From positions 47,670,591-47,734,590 of the forward strand of contig CM019218.1 in assembly GCA_009741485.1 (NCBI GenBank): DNA of 64,000 nt, given 5' to 3'. The stretch comes from Malurus cyaneus samueli (taxonomy: Eukaryota; Chordata; Aves; Passeriformes; Maluridae). Positions 1-30,357 of this stretch are shown here, piece after piece. The notes beneath the pieces were generated by a model that ran no database searches, had not been told where the DNA came from, and saw only the letters and a list, made by a program, of their open reading frames with translations. How positions within the stretch are numbered: the first letter of the stretch is position 1; each line of letters begins with the position of its first letter. The position numbers and the translations under genes are program-made.

Positions 1-18543
<18,543 letters not shown>

Positions 18544-19640
18544 GAATCCCAAGAACCAAGCTATCAACTGCCAGATTATTTTTTTCTTTCCATCATTTTA
18601 CATCACTTCTGGTATTGGTCTAGCCTTATATGTGCATGTCCTAAAAGTGGTCACCAGAATAGCCTTAGTCCAAGAAGCTGGCAGAATAGTTCTTGAAGAA
18701 GACTCGGTCATCCTGGGGCAGACTTCAAACCAAAACACTAAGGCTGCTTCTCTAATACCACAGTTCCTTCTCTCCCTTCAGAGCTTGCACCTTGTGGAGT
18801 TTTATTCGCAAAGGAGATGAAACAAAACCGCGTAGGACAAGGTGTTGAAGTCATGCATAAGTTGTCTCTTGTGAATTAATTTATTTTTACTTCTGACATT
18901 TCATTAGCTATTACAGAGACCTATATTGGAGTATAGAGAATACTTTTTAAAAAAGGGGTGGATTGGCTTTTTTTGTTTTTTTTGTTTTGCCCTCAGTTAA
19001 ATTAGACTTGAGTATTCAGCTAGCCTTAAAAAACCTACACTGAATTTCATTGTCAGCAAAAATTCTCATCTCTCATTTATGCTGCAGTTTTATTTCGGTG
19101 GCCAAAACATTCTACTGTATTTATTTTATGAATCCAGAACAGCTACAGGATGATTACTACTACTATTAGGATATGGCCAAATACCTGAGCTCATTCTGGA
19201 TTGAGGCATTTTAGCTCATTAAGAAATTTCACATCATGTTTGAAAACAAATTGTGTCTTCCTTTGTATTTCTGGGTAAGGGATTAAGGAAAACTAAAATT
19301 GTAGCTGTTTTTGTTTCATGTGATATAAAAATGAATTTGATCTTTCCATTGTCAGAGATTATTAAATGTTTTTGCTATATACTTTTATACATTATTTTCT
19401 TATCAAACTAGTTAACAAGTATTTTTATATGTTTGTAAGCAAATATGCTTTCACAGCATAACTTGTGTATATGTAAAGATGAGTATTTAATTCTCACAGT
19501 TCACTTTTAACTGACAAAAATGTGGGATTTGCCAAACTGTGGTAAATTTCTCCTTACTCTCCTGGTTATACCCAAGAATGGCCAATTATGTGCCTGCCCA
19601 GCACACCTATAGAATAAAATCTAGTGTTGTGTTTTAATGA
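18544..19640 (+). other. RRAS2: RRAS2 3' UTR
   Basis: AT-rich sequence after the RRAS2 stop codon. It contains scattered ATTTA pentamers, for example at 18879-18883 and 19119-19123, which can mark unstable mRNAs. It ends at a canonical AATAAA with a GT-rich stretch downstream. A longer 3' UTR using a later signal (AATAAA near 21063) cannot be excluded from sequence alone. Confidence 0.7.
19613..19618 (+). terminator. RRAS2: Polyadenylation signal AATAAA of RRAS2
   Basis: A canonical AATAAA lies about 1.07 kb after the stop codon and is followed within 15-25 bases by a GT-rich element (tagtgttgtgtttt). It is the best-placed signal for the 3' end of the RRAS2 transcript. Cleavage would be expected near 19635. 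Confidence 0.7.
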
Positions 19641-22600
19641 ATTTAAGTATCCCTTACTAAAGACTGACCATTATGTGAATTATTAAACTGTAAGACTTTT
19701 AACTGATTGTTTAGTTAAGCTGTGGATGGTTGTTTAATTTTGAGTTCTGTGGATTGTGTTTAAACAATTCAAGAGTATGGTCCCTGCTATTGAAATACTG
19801 AGTGGTATTGCACAGTTGTCACCTTAACTGAATGTGTCCAACAGTTCTTTGAAACTTGATTATGAAGCAAACCCTTGTATAACTTCAGGTGCTAGAATTA
19901 AAGATGATCTAACCATTATTGGGGGGTAAGCACACTGCCTCTTTCTGAATCTCTTCCAAAACCTGCACTTTTTGGGGGTGAGGGGTAAGAAGGGAGTGAT
20001 GGAACCTGGGTAGGGAATAGCAATGCATGTCTGCACAACCTCTTCTTCGGGCCTGGAAGTAAAGAAAAGCCATTTCAACTGAAGTCATGACAGGTGACAA
20101 AGGCTGATGTTTGCTTTGGCATGAAGTGTAGTCAGTGATCCAATCAACGATCCTTGTGTTTTCAGGCTATGCTCACTGTCAGGTGCTCTGCCATAAATCT
20201 GCAAATGTCTCCTGGGAAAACAGGGCTAAAACAAGTTCCAGGTATCTTCACAGCAGCAAGGCATTAAACCTGGAAGTAAAGCTACTGCCAGGCATTGCAG
20301 ACGAATTTAAAATTGTTTTAATGTGATTTAGATTACCTTGCGTAATGCAATTTTGATAGAGTGGGTAACTTCCCCCTCCGCACCCCGATGGATTTATTGG
20401 TTGATGAAAGGCTACTTAGGAGGAATGTGTGGAAGATTCAAACAAGAAGTCACAGTGGAAACACATTTGGGAGATGCATTGCATTTTTCAAGACAGATGT
20501 AAGAAATTACAGCCTGTAGCAAACAGCACGTGTTTTCTTAACTATGTAAGGCTCTCTGGAGTTAAATCACTGAATATGTGGCATTAGAATGAGTTAAAAC
20601 AACTGATTACAGCATGTGTGCTGAGACTGAACTTATGAGGTGAACATATCTTTAGGTTTTATAATTTTTTTCCTTCTTTTTTAACCTTTCACTCATGGTG
20701 GAACAGCTTTAAATAGTAGAGTGTTATATGGATAAGTTTTTTTAACAGGCAGCTCCTTGTAACTCATAGAGAAGGTGGTAGAGCTCCACATGGAGAGATG
20801 GATAACTGAGGAGGTTGATGCTTAACAACCTACACCGTTGAGCCACATTGTAAACATGGTGAACCTTACAAACAAAATAGACAACCCTGGGACCACCAGC
20901 AGCTTCTATGCAAATCTGTGCTAAGTTTGTTAACTAAAACATTCTTGGAGAGAATGTGCCGAGAAATCTGTGTAATGTTATCATCTCTTTTCAAATCTGG
21001 TTCCTGTGGGGCATTTTAGGGAGATGTCACATGTAGACATTTAGGTCCTACCTTTCAAACATGAAATAAATATCTAGAAAGGTAATAGGGATTTTTGGCT
21101 GGTAATGGTGATCTAGATAGTTGTGAATTCAAAACAGCAGAAGGTATTTCAATGATTTGCTTTTCTAATGGTTGCAGCTAAAGGTAGTGATGCAAAATTA
21201 TGCTTCTGCCCTGGTGTGGTACTTGAAAAAATATAATAGGGGTCTTGTTAATCTTTTTTAAAGTAGTAGCCCTGATCCATATGCCTTGGAGTAGTTGTGA
21301 ATTTACAACATTGCCACCTGCTGTAGGACAGAGTTTAGCTGACAACACAAGTGAGTTTCTTAAAAATTTTCCTGGCAGAAGAAATGCTTTAAAATTTGTC
21401 ACTTATGTCTGTAGTTACTTCAGTTCAAGGCCACATCCATAAATATACTAAACTTGCAATTTAGGAATCTGGAGTGCTTAAAATGTACCCAGAAATGATC
21501 TCCTGATCTTCCTAGAGAACAGCATAGAGTCTGGATCTGTGTTTCAAAGCACAAAATAACTCCTATTTCTGGCATCTCACACTGCTGAACCTGGTGCTCC
21601 ACTGGATGAGGAGGGGGATTGATGTGCTCATAGGCAAAAACCTTCTTATGCAATTGGCCAAGTTTTTGGGTGGTCCAGATTTGGGAAAGAATTACTTCCA
21701 TGTGAGTATTCTAGTTCCTTATGGCTGCTGTGATTAATATATTTCCTTTCTCTGACCTTGCAACTCCTCTCCATCAGTACTTGCATGCAAACTAACGTTC
21801 AGGTGAAGAGGAGAAATTCTACAAGTGTTAAATCACCTCTAAAATCTGCTCTTTTTTTGTGACACGACCTATCAGGAGTAACAGAGCCACAGATAATGCA
21901 ATGCACCCTGGCCATGCTTGCTCTCTTTCTGCAGAAGGGAGGCTCCTGGCTCCCCTCCTGACCTTGGCAAGGGTTGTTGGCCCTGTAGAGGTGCTGGGAA
22001 GAGATGATTGGATCAATGCCTCAAGTGAGCCTGGTGGCTACCCCAGCACAGGAGCTTGAGATGACCTCATCTCAAAGTTGTGGAAGGGTTAATAAGGCAA
22101 AGTGTATTTGGAAGGTGTAACTCCCCCCAATGCCAAGGAAAACTCTGACTTTAAAGCATGGCCTTGTGGTTAATGATCATTGATAAAATTCAAGTCTGAA
22201 TGCAAACAAAAATATTGGCTGTTGTTCTTCTGACATCATTTATATGACAAGATTTCACCTGTATCATAGCGTAGTTGTTGACTGGCCTTGCCACGTAATC
22301 TTGTCACAAGACTTAGATGAGCTTAATCCAGACTGGAGACTCTTGAAGTCAGTTACCATGAGCCCAGCACTGCCAAAAATTACCTGTACTTATTCTTTAC
22401 AAGTTTGTTGCTGGGACAGGGTCAGGCATCTGCTGAACAGAAGGCATTTTCACTTAGTTTAGGCATAGATTACCCTTCTGTACCAAAACCATGATAAAAG
22501 AAACACTCAAACAGAATTCAGGAAAACAACCAAGCTGAAAATGTGGGACCATGGGAATGTTTCCTATGCTGCATTGACCCACAGCAGGACAGCAGTCTGC

Positions 22601-24189
22601 CAAAACATGAAGGCTTAAAATTATAAAGATGGGCTCTTGCTCGAAGCATCCTGGATAGTAAATGTACTTCTCAACACTTTGTTAATGTGGCTTTTTCTGC
22701 CTTCTTACCTAGGTCTGTTGTAAAGCCAAGTTAAAATTGCAGGCTTGAGGCAAATTCTGGGTTTTCCATGGGGGTAAGTAGAGGTATGTTCCAGGTCTTC
22801 ATCCCAGCCTTGTGTATACATGTTGGAAGGCCAGAAAACTCGGTTAAATTTTCGATACTTAAATATTCTTGTGGAGCTCTGACCATGGAAACACTTGCAC
22901 ACAACAGCACAGGTGCAGAAATGAGGATGGGTAGTAGCAGGACCAGCCTTTAGCTAGGAAGATAAGGAACTTTAAATGAGAACAGAGTTGTGGAAAAGGG
23001 ATTACCTGCAAGGAAAACTTAATATTCTGAAACAATATTGTGAATATGTGCTAGGCTTGCTTTCTGCTTGCTCTTCCAGACTTCTAAGGCTGCAGTTATT
23101 TTGAAGGATTTGAGAGACTTGTGGATTAAATATAAAGGACAAATGATGTCCTATACAAAAGCTAAATTTCATTAGTGGATGTAAGATGAATAGTCATGTT
23201 CCTCAATGAGCCAGTAGCATGTAGAATTAAATGCATTGTCTTGCTGCTGGAAAGCAAATACTGCTCTGTTCCGCTACTTTTTCAGCCAGATCATGCTGTA
23301 TTGAGTTACGCAGTATTTGGTATTCACTTATTTGGAGTGACATTTGTACTTCTTAAATGATTACTTTTAAAAATAATGTTTCTGACATGAAAGTATTGTG
23401 GAGGGGTAAGTTAGTAAGCAATGTGCAAGCACCAAAAATGCAAGGACGGTGATTAAAAACTCATACTTCCTGGTCTCTTAGTCCAAGGCGTAGATTAGCA
23501 CTAAAACCAGTTTTCACATCAGTTCAACTGAACTGAGGAGCAATAGGACACGAGTCCTTCTCGGAATGCCCCGGGATCTCTTAGGCATCACCACGAGGTG
23601 GCACCAGGGACAGCCCTTAGTGCCGCTGGGAAGCGCCGCTCTCACCAGGATCCCTGTGCAGAGTTCAAGTGCCTGCTTTTACAAGCCGGGTAGGAATGAA
23701 CGGCAGAACCGTAACAAAGCTGCTGATCTATAGTTAAACGGGGCCATGTGTCTGGGCTATTTCAGAGTAATTGTTTTCCATGCACTCTGCAAAATCCGGG
23801 TGGTTAAGAGCTGGGGAAAACCCACTGATTTGTAAATAGTAGTTCTGAAGAAAGTGATGTGAAAAGCAGGAAAGATGCTTGCAGTCTAAAATGTTAGATG
23901 CATGTTAATTAAAACATTGTACAGATTCTTAATTTCTTCAGCTTTTATAGTTGCCAGCTGTGTCAGGAATAACAGTTGCAAAGCAAAAATGAGCAATATT
24001 TATGTATCATTAGTGACATGGACAATTTGCAGTTAGAAAGTTATGCATAAGCACTTCATGCTCAGCTAAATAATATATCCCTGATGGTTACTGATATTCC
24101 TTAGAAAAATAGACAGTAGATTCAGTACCCAGAAACTTCACTGGCTCTTGACCAACCAGGTTTTCCAGCTCCATGTGAGAAGGTAGAAT
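19641..24189. other. Intergenic sequence downstream of RRAS2
   Basis: No coding exon or clear transposon copy is seen. A GC-richer patch at about 23540-23660 carries a CTCF-like motif, listed separately. On the human map the convergent gene SPON1 would be expected near here on the minus strand. I found no thrombospondin-repeat or SPON1 C-terminal coding signature. Confidence 0.6.
23591..23604 (+). promoter_or_regulatory. Candidate CTCF-binding motif
   Basis: The sequence ccacgaggtggcac fits the core of the vertebrate CTCF motif, CCASYAGRKGGC, except that the fifth base is G where C or T is usual. It sits in a locally GC-rich patch about 4 kb past the RRAS2 polyadenylation site, a plausible place for a domain boundary. 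It is a motif match only. Confidence 0.4.
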
Positions 24190-25050
24190 GAGAAGAGCCA
24201 GGAGCAGTGGATAAGGATTGAGGCAGGGGCTACTTTGGAGGGCTCAACCCATACGAATTCTCAGGACCTGATGGAGCCCATCCAAGAGTGAGAACCTGTG
24301 CTGGGACACCTTTCATAATCATCTTTAATGGTGAGCAGGGACATTCCTGGTGGCTGGAGGAAAGCAAGTGTTGTGCCTCTCTTCAAACAAGGCCTGGGAA
24401 GCAATGTAGGGAACTGCAGGGAGTTATCCTTGCTTCTGTGCCTGGAACGTCACACAGTGAGTCCTCCAAGAATATGTTTCTGGGCACATAAAAGAGAAGT
24501 GTTTGGGAATGGTCTGCATGAATGTACAAATTCACTGGTGTCAGGCACACCTGACCAGTGACACCAGGATTGCCCTCTGTGATAAAGTGACGGAGTTTGT
24601 GGATGGTGAGGGAGCAGTGTGTTTTTTACCTCAACTCGGCAAAGCTTTCAACACTTTTTCCCCACCCTATTTTTGAATGAAAGTTCATGATGTGGGCTGG
24701 GTAAAGCACTGACTGATGGATTGGGCTCAGAGAGTGTGCTGTCCTCAGTGGGTAACAGGCTGACCTCCAGGTGGAGTCTGGTGCTGCAGGGATCTCACCT
24801 GGCACCTTGAACATTTTGCCAGTCACCTGAAGGAGACAACTCTTAACATGTTTTCAGGTGACACCATACTGGAGAGAACCAGTTGGTAAACTTGGGCGTG
24901 GGGCTGCTGGTGGAATAGGGAGCCCATGGAATTTTACCAAGGAAAAAGGCAAAGATGTTTTTAAAATCCAAAGTTTTAGTTAAAGTAGCTTAAAACTCCA
25001 GCAGAGCTGTGTGACAGACCTGGGGGTGAGGTAACGTGAGCTGGGGGGTG
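24190..25050 (+). mobile_element. Degenerate CR1 LINE fragment, reverse-transcriptase region
   Basis: Decayed CR1-type LINE ORF2 in + orientation. Translated pieces follow the order of the CR1 reverse transcriptase. PLFKQG...GNCRELSLL at about 24376-24435 resembles the CR1 PLFKKG...GNYRPVSLT block. FVDGEGAV...LGKAFNT at 24596-24655 resembles the (V)DEGRAV...DFSKAFDT block. Frames are broken by stops and indels and the catalytic motifs are lost, so it is inactive. Similarity ends near a DLGV-like remnant at about 25020. The 3' end of a CR1 in the same orientation lies at 26765-26965 and may belong to the same insertion. Confidence 0.8.
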
Positions 25051-25163
25051 TCCAGGGTGGTCTGACTTCTGCATATACCGCAAGTGTCGTTGGCTATGGA
25101 GATCGCTTGGCCAGCACTTCTTTGGTGCTGTGCAGGAGTAAAACCCACGCCCAGGCCAATGAC

Positions 25164-25600
25164 TGGCAGGCACACTCACCCCGGTGGACTAGTAGTCCAT
25201 ACATTACCAGAGACTAAGAAACAGAGGGCTCAATCGCGTAGCTTATTCCAGGAGTTTATTCCAAAAGGACACCAGAGAGGAAAGAGCAGGAGGCGGGGTT
25301 ATCTGCCCACAGATACACACCTGGGGGCCAGTTACCTGAGAAGCTGGGCGGAGACAAAAGGCAAAGGGAATACAATGACCAATGGGGGAAGGGGTAGGTG
25401 GAGTGAGGAGTCACATCAAATTCAACCAGGGCATCAGGATTTACATATTCATAGCAAGAACCAGCTAATTCCTAAGGGGGTTATCAAGATCTTTCCACCA
25501 CTGAGTTCCAGCTACCCCAGGGCTGTCCAGCCCTTCAGCGTTTTCTGGGGTGGTCTCATCCACCGCAACAGTCAGGTTTGCACTGGTGCATACCAAGAAG
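25164..25600 (-). mobile_element. Candidate solo LTR, gammaretrovirus-like endogenous retrovirus
   Basis: Read on the minus strand, this stretch has an LTR-like order. A U3-like part is followed by a GC-rich promoter-like segment and then AATAAA (complement of 25255-25260). About 80 bases follow that resemble a gammaretroviral U5, ending with a gactactagtccaccggggt-type sequence. The end could be CA at 25164-25165. No primer-binding site or gag/pol sequence adjoins it, which suggests a solo LTR. Target-site duplications were not convincingly found and the far boundary is uncertain. It lies between two CR1 fragments. Confidence 0.4.
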
Positions 25601-26608
25601 GGTGAGGTTGCACTGGACTTCGGTGGCTGTTCAGGGCATGCCAGGCTTGCATTGCTGGCCGCAGTTCATCAGAGATCCATAAAGAAGAAACAGGAGCAGT
25701 GGCTTGTGCAGCTGATGTGTTTTAGGGGAATAATCAGATACCTCTGCTATATTTTTGAATGTGTTAAATGCTGCTTCTCATTGCAACGAAGTTATTTGTT
25801 TCTGGGCAAGAAGTAGCTTGTTGAGTGGGATGTCAAGGAGAAAAAGAGTGAAGTCTTGCAGATCAGGCTCTGATGTTTTAAGTGAACCATGAAACGGGTG
25901 TTGTACCTTGTGTGCAGAAGGACAAGGTGCTTTGGTCTTTAATTATGGGCTGCTGCCTGTGAACGAGCAATCAATACATTACAAAGCTTTCGCAGTTCAG
26001 TTTCCAACTGGTCACCTGCCAAAAGAGTCTGCTACTTTAATATCCATATATGGGTGCTCTGAAATAAGGCCCTGCACAAGAGCTGATCTCTACTGTGGTT
26101 TTATGGTCTAGTGAAGGATTTTGTAATTCAAAACTCTTTTCAGTCTGAGCAGGATCAAGTGACTTTCTTCCATATCTGGCAATTATATTATTCATTTCAG
26201 AACAACATTATAAACCTGGAAAGTGTAACTGGTACGTTCCAGGGTGAGATCTGTCAGTGTTTCTCACAAATCCCATGAGGTGTGGTAGGGCTGACAGCTG
26301 CAGGGGGATTCGTTGGTGCTTTTTTGCCTGCTCTACTGAAAATGACAGGATTTTTTTGCCTTTGAAATGTGGTCGCCATCTCATTTTTAGCTTGTGTCAC
26401 TAACTGAGGTGACACAGTTCCCACTTTTCAGTAGAGGGGACAACCAGATGCATCTGAGCATGTCTCTGGATTTCATTGTAAAATCTAAAATTCACTTCTT
26501 CATATTTTCATTTTCCATTTTCTTAATCCAAATTTCTTATGACGTTTAAGCAATGGTAACTTATTTTGTAAGCTTTAAATGTTAGATTTTAAAAGTAAAT
26601 TATTTTGA

Positions 26609-26672
26609 GGTTTTTTTGTTTTTTTGTTTTTTTTTGTTGTTTGTTGTTGTTTGTTTTTTGTTTTTGTTTTTT
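26609..26672. repeat. T-rich (TTTG)n / (TTG)n low-complexity repeat
   Basis: About 64 bases made only of T and G with irregular TTTG and TTG units. It lies shortly upstream of a CR1 3' end and is probably simple-repeat expansion. Confidence 0.85.
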
Positions 26673-26764
26673 CCTATTTCCACCTTCCCCTCCAGATTCT
26701 GATCCATAAAGCCTGAGGAGCCTTTTTTAAGGCTCCTTTTACTGAATTCCTTTTCAGGTGAGAT

Positions 26765-26965
26765 GCTTTATGGAAGAAATTCTTTACTGAGAGGGTGGTG
26801 AGGCCCAGGAACAGGTTGCCCAGGGGAGTTGTAGATGCCCTTTCTCTAGAAGTGTCCAAAGCCAGGTTGGCCTTGAGCATCCCAAGGGAGGTGTCACTGC
26901 CCATGGCAGGGGGTTGGAATGAGATGGTCTTTGATTTCCCTTCCAACCCAACCCCTTTTTATGAT
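26765..26965 (+). mobile_element. CR1 LINE 3' end
   Basis: Closely follows the avian CR1 3' region in + orientation. It begins with agaaattctttactgagagg, then the aggttgcccaggggagttgt block, the ggaagtgtccaaggccaggttgg-like block, a tgcccatggcagggggttgg block, and the cccttccaaccca terminus. Only the 3' UTR end is kept, as is usual for 5'-truncated CR1 copies. Confidence 0.9.
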
Positions 26966-29900
26966 TTAAGGTCCTCATATTAGAAGCCAGTAAGTGTCAG
27001 TCCTTGTTATTGACAGGGCTGCCTGGCTGGATAATTATCCACTGTCTGTGGATTTCTGCTACAGAAATCTGGGAATACGAGTATTGTTTTTGAGGACATG
27101 ACCAAACGAGGCATTAAGTTTCCTTCTGAATGCTAAAGCCAGGAGGAGCTGTGGAGAAACAGGGAAAGGAGCAACAAATTGCAGGCCAAGGGTTTAAAAC
27201 ACATTTACTAACACCTGGTTCTGTACTGAGGCTGGTGCTGTTGCTCCTGCAGGACCCTGCATAAATGAGGAGAAAATCCCCAACTACTGTGGTTTTGTTG
27301 AACCTGAATTTCAGTTGGAAAAGCTCGGGGCTTCTTTCGCAGATAGGAGGATGCCAGTTCAGAGGGCTGAATGCAATATAAAAATCCCCAGCAGATGGGG
27401 ACGGGAATTTCCCAAAAAGCAGCACTGCCAGCTGGCTCCTGAGGGGCTTCAGGGTTGACACAAGCTGCTGCAGCCTGAGGGGAACATTGGGAGGCTGTTG
27501 GTGTCCCAAAGGGAGGGAATGTGGTGGGTTGGAGCATCATCATCCAGAGCTGCTTTGTGCCTTCCTTATAACAAAAAGGAAATTCTGAATGGTCAGAGCA
27601 ATTTTTGTATTGCAGCTTTCTATTTTTATTGATCAATAGAGCAATATCTCACAGAGGGCCACTATACTCATCCACTGGCACAGCACCACCATTTCTGTAC
27701 ATGTGGGAAAACAGGAGATATTTCAGAGGGGTGTAGAGGATGAAAAGAGCTAATGAGTTACTAAGAGATTGCCTTAGCAGTTTGCACTGTACAGATGGAT
27801 GAAACCAGCACACTGTCCCTTCAGCAATATGGTCTGTGAGGAAGGCTGAGCCTGCTAAAAAAATACAGATCAGCACCCACGCTGCTGTGGACTTCCTCTA
27901 CTTCAGTAATTATAGTACTTTCTGTAGAGCAAATGCAGCATATACATCATACATATATATAGTAAATATAGTATTTTCTGTCTCTTTCAAAGAAGAAAGA
28001 AGCTGAGCTGTCATAAATGCAATACCAGTTTCTTATACTTGTAAAGAGTGGGATTTTCAAACCACCATGAATGGCATGGCCAGGTTTCTAAACACTTTCA
28101 GGCAGAAGATTGCCAGAGGGCTGGGTCATCCTGGCTGTGTAGGAATGGGGGCGTAGTAGTGTGGAGGCTACAGGGCCGGTGTGGGTGTCTCCCAGGGTTT
28201 CTTGGTTGCTGTCAGGAAAACTGTGCTGCTTCAGGTTCCTTTCTGCAAGATGTAAATTGTGATGCTGGCTTCTTTGCAAAATGCCTGGAGCCTGACGAAT
28301 GAAGTTGTTTATTATATCAGGAGCAGCGTAAAATCATAATGGCTCTTGGAGGGAATTTTTAGAAGCTGCATTATCCTTTGAAAGGAAGACAAAGTAGAGA
28401 ATTATACCAGATGCTCTTAAGGATGTAAATACCCTCTTTTCAGGCAAAATCGTTAAACCCAACTTTCACGAGCTTTATTTTGGCAGGGTAAGATGAGGGA
28501 AGGTGGAAAAGCAAACAGGCACATTCCTCCTTCTCTAGTTCCCCTGCATAAACTGTTATGTCATCCAAGGCACTGGCTTGTGGAGTCCCCAGCACAGATG
28601 CTGGCTGTCCTGGAGTCGCCACTGCTTGTCACATTGATGGGTGTTCTCCTCGTTTTAATGATCTGCTCCACGAGCCTTGTGTGCTGTTGTCCTCTGCTGT
28701 GGTTACCTTGCAGCCTGTCTTTTTTAATGTTTTGTTTTTTTTTTTTTTTAATTTTAAAATTATGTAGTGTTTTTTTTTAAGGGCATCTCACACTGCTTGT
28801 AAGGCAGCAGAGTTCCTGTGAGGATCCTGGCTCTGCAGGGCTGTTCCTGCACCCATGGGCCCAAATCTCCTCCTAAATGAGGCCCAAATATTTGTTCTGC
28901 AAGGGAATGTGCTGTCCAGGTGTGAAGGGGTTTGTAACTGGTGTTCCTGTCTTAAAACCTGTCTGGTTATCAAATGAGCACGTACATGTTTTGTTCAAGC
29001 CAGCCTGACTACCTCTGGAGTGCCATCAGGCTGCTGGGTTGCAACAATCTCCTGCTGGTGTGTCATAAATCCCACCCTGCTCTGTCCCCAGCTGGAGGCA
29101 GCGGGTGTGTCACACCATGGGACAGTGCGTTCTGAAAAGCCCCCTTACTATGGTGCTTAGGAGACCAGATCTCCCGTGTCCGTACTCTTCCCTCACCACC
29201 TCCTCACCCACAGGCTGGCAGGCCAGGGTTTGAACCTGGGCAGCCCCTCAGGAAGAGGAGGAGAACTTTTTTGTCGAAGCAGCAGGGAAAGGACATTAAT
29301 GCGGGTCCCTGTCGCAGCGCGCCGCCCGGGAACATCCTCCCCTCCAGGCGGCAGCCCCGAGGGCTTGGAGAAATCCCTGCTTGCGTCAGCATTAATTAGC
29401 ACTGCTGAAGGACTCGTAATCTCATTGAGCAACTGATTGGGGCGGTGGGGGCAGCGTCGGTCCTGTTGATACAATATATATGTATAATTACGGTGTGGGC
29501 ATGCGCAAAATCCACACATAAAACCCAGAGTGCTTCTAGAGGATCTGATTTGGAGCTGTTTTATGTCGGGTTCTTGACTTTACACTGTTAAACCTGTTAG
29601 GCTCCATCCAGTGACTCAGCAGGTACTTTGCTATTTATTTGCAGCAGGGAAATGCAGGAGCAGCCTGTTTGCTTCAGCCCTGCTGCCCGTTTCATTTTGA
29701 CGGTGTTTCAACAGCTCAAGACAATATTCCAGATCACACTTATTTGGTTGATAAGGTCAGTTGCTGTATTCTAAACACCTGAAACAAGGAAGATTTTGTT
29801 TCTTTTCAGTGCTCAGTTCCAATCTTTCCCCCATGTGGCACTGGGATGGGGAGTCTGTGAAGCAGCTTCTCCATGCTTTTAAGAACTGAAATGTTACTAC

Positions 29901-30262
29901 TCCTCCAGTATTTATAATGCTGTAACCAAGAAGCCCAGCTCCTCTCTCCCCCTGGATTGAGCATGCTTGCTTTCAGAAGTCCCTGCATTTGCAGTGGTCA
30001 GAGGGAATCTCTGGAAGCACGGAGCAGATGTGACTCATTTGGGATGTGTGTGGATGCAGCATGCACAAAACACATGGTGACACATTGCCCTGAAGCGCTG
30101 AGGGCAGAAGGAATGACAAGAAAACCTATTCTCTTCCTGACTGAGTTTCAGCATGGATCTCTTTTATGTCGCTGCCCCTTGCATGGGCTTAAGAGTTCCC
30201 AGATTCCCCATCAAAGCCTGGGTGAAAATTTCAGCTTTGAATTAATATTGTCACCAGTGCAG
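26966..30262. other. Intergenic non-coding sequence
   Basis: No supported gene. It includes a poly-T run near 28735-28751, an AT-rich patch near 27945-27975, and a small GC-rich patch at 29290-29360. Beside that patch is a TAATTA-type motif cluster near 29375-29400. Several open frames on both strands lack recognisable domains. Confidence 0.55.
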
Positions 30263-30357
30263 GGTGTGGGATCAGGGGCTGAAGCAGAGCTGAGAGACTT
30301 GCAGAGGAAAGTCACAGCCCAGCAGCAGGAGCTGGAGGTGCTCACAGCTGATCACAG
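30263..30357 (+). other. Orphan coiled-coil-coding segment, possible exon
   Basis: After a possible acceptor (gtcaccagtgcag) the + strand reads GVGSGAEAELRDLQRKVTAQ and continues QQELEVLTADH. It then reaches a possible GC-type donor, CACAG followed by gcaaag. The peptide has about three heptads with Leu, Leu, Val, Leu and Leu at a/d positions, typical of a parallel coiled coil. The segment would be 95 nt, entering in phase 0 and leaving in phase 2. The polypyrimidine tract is weak, and if not spliced the frame ends at a TAG at 30398-30400. I do not recognise the parent protein. It may be a real exon, a relic or chance. Confidence 0.25.

Noticed and set aside
25084..25605. 173-codon + strand frame, the longest in the window
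   Set aside because: It is antisense to the candidate LTR and shows no recognisable domain.
26717..26740. Inverted repeat aggagcc...ggctcct resembling a bacterial terminator hairpin
   Set aside because: This is a vertebrate genome, and a short chance hairpin next to a low-complexity T tract has no expected role.
27114..27636. Overlapping 131- and 142-codon minus-strand frames
   Set aside because: Two overlapping frames of similar length without any domain or splice support; probably chance.
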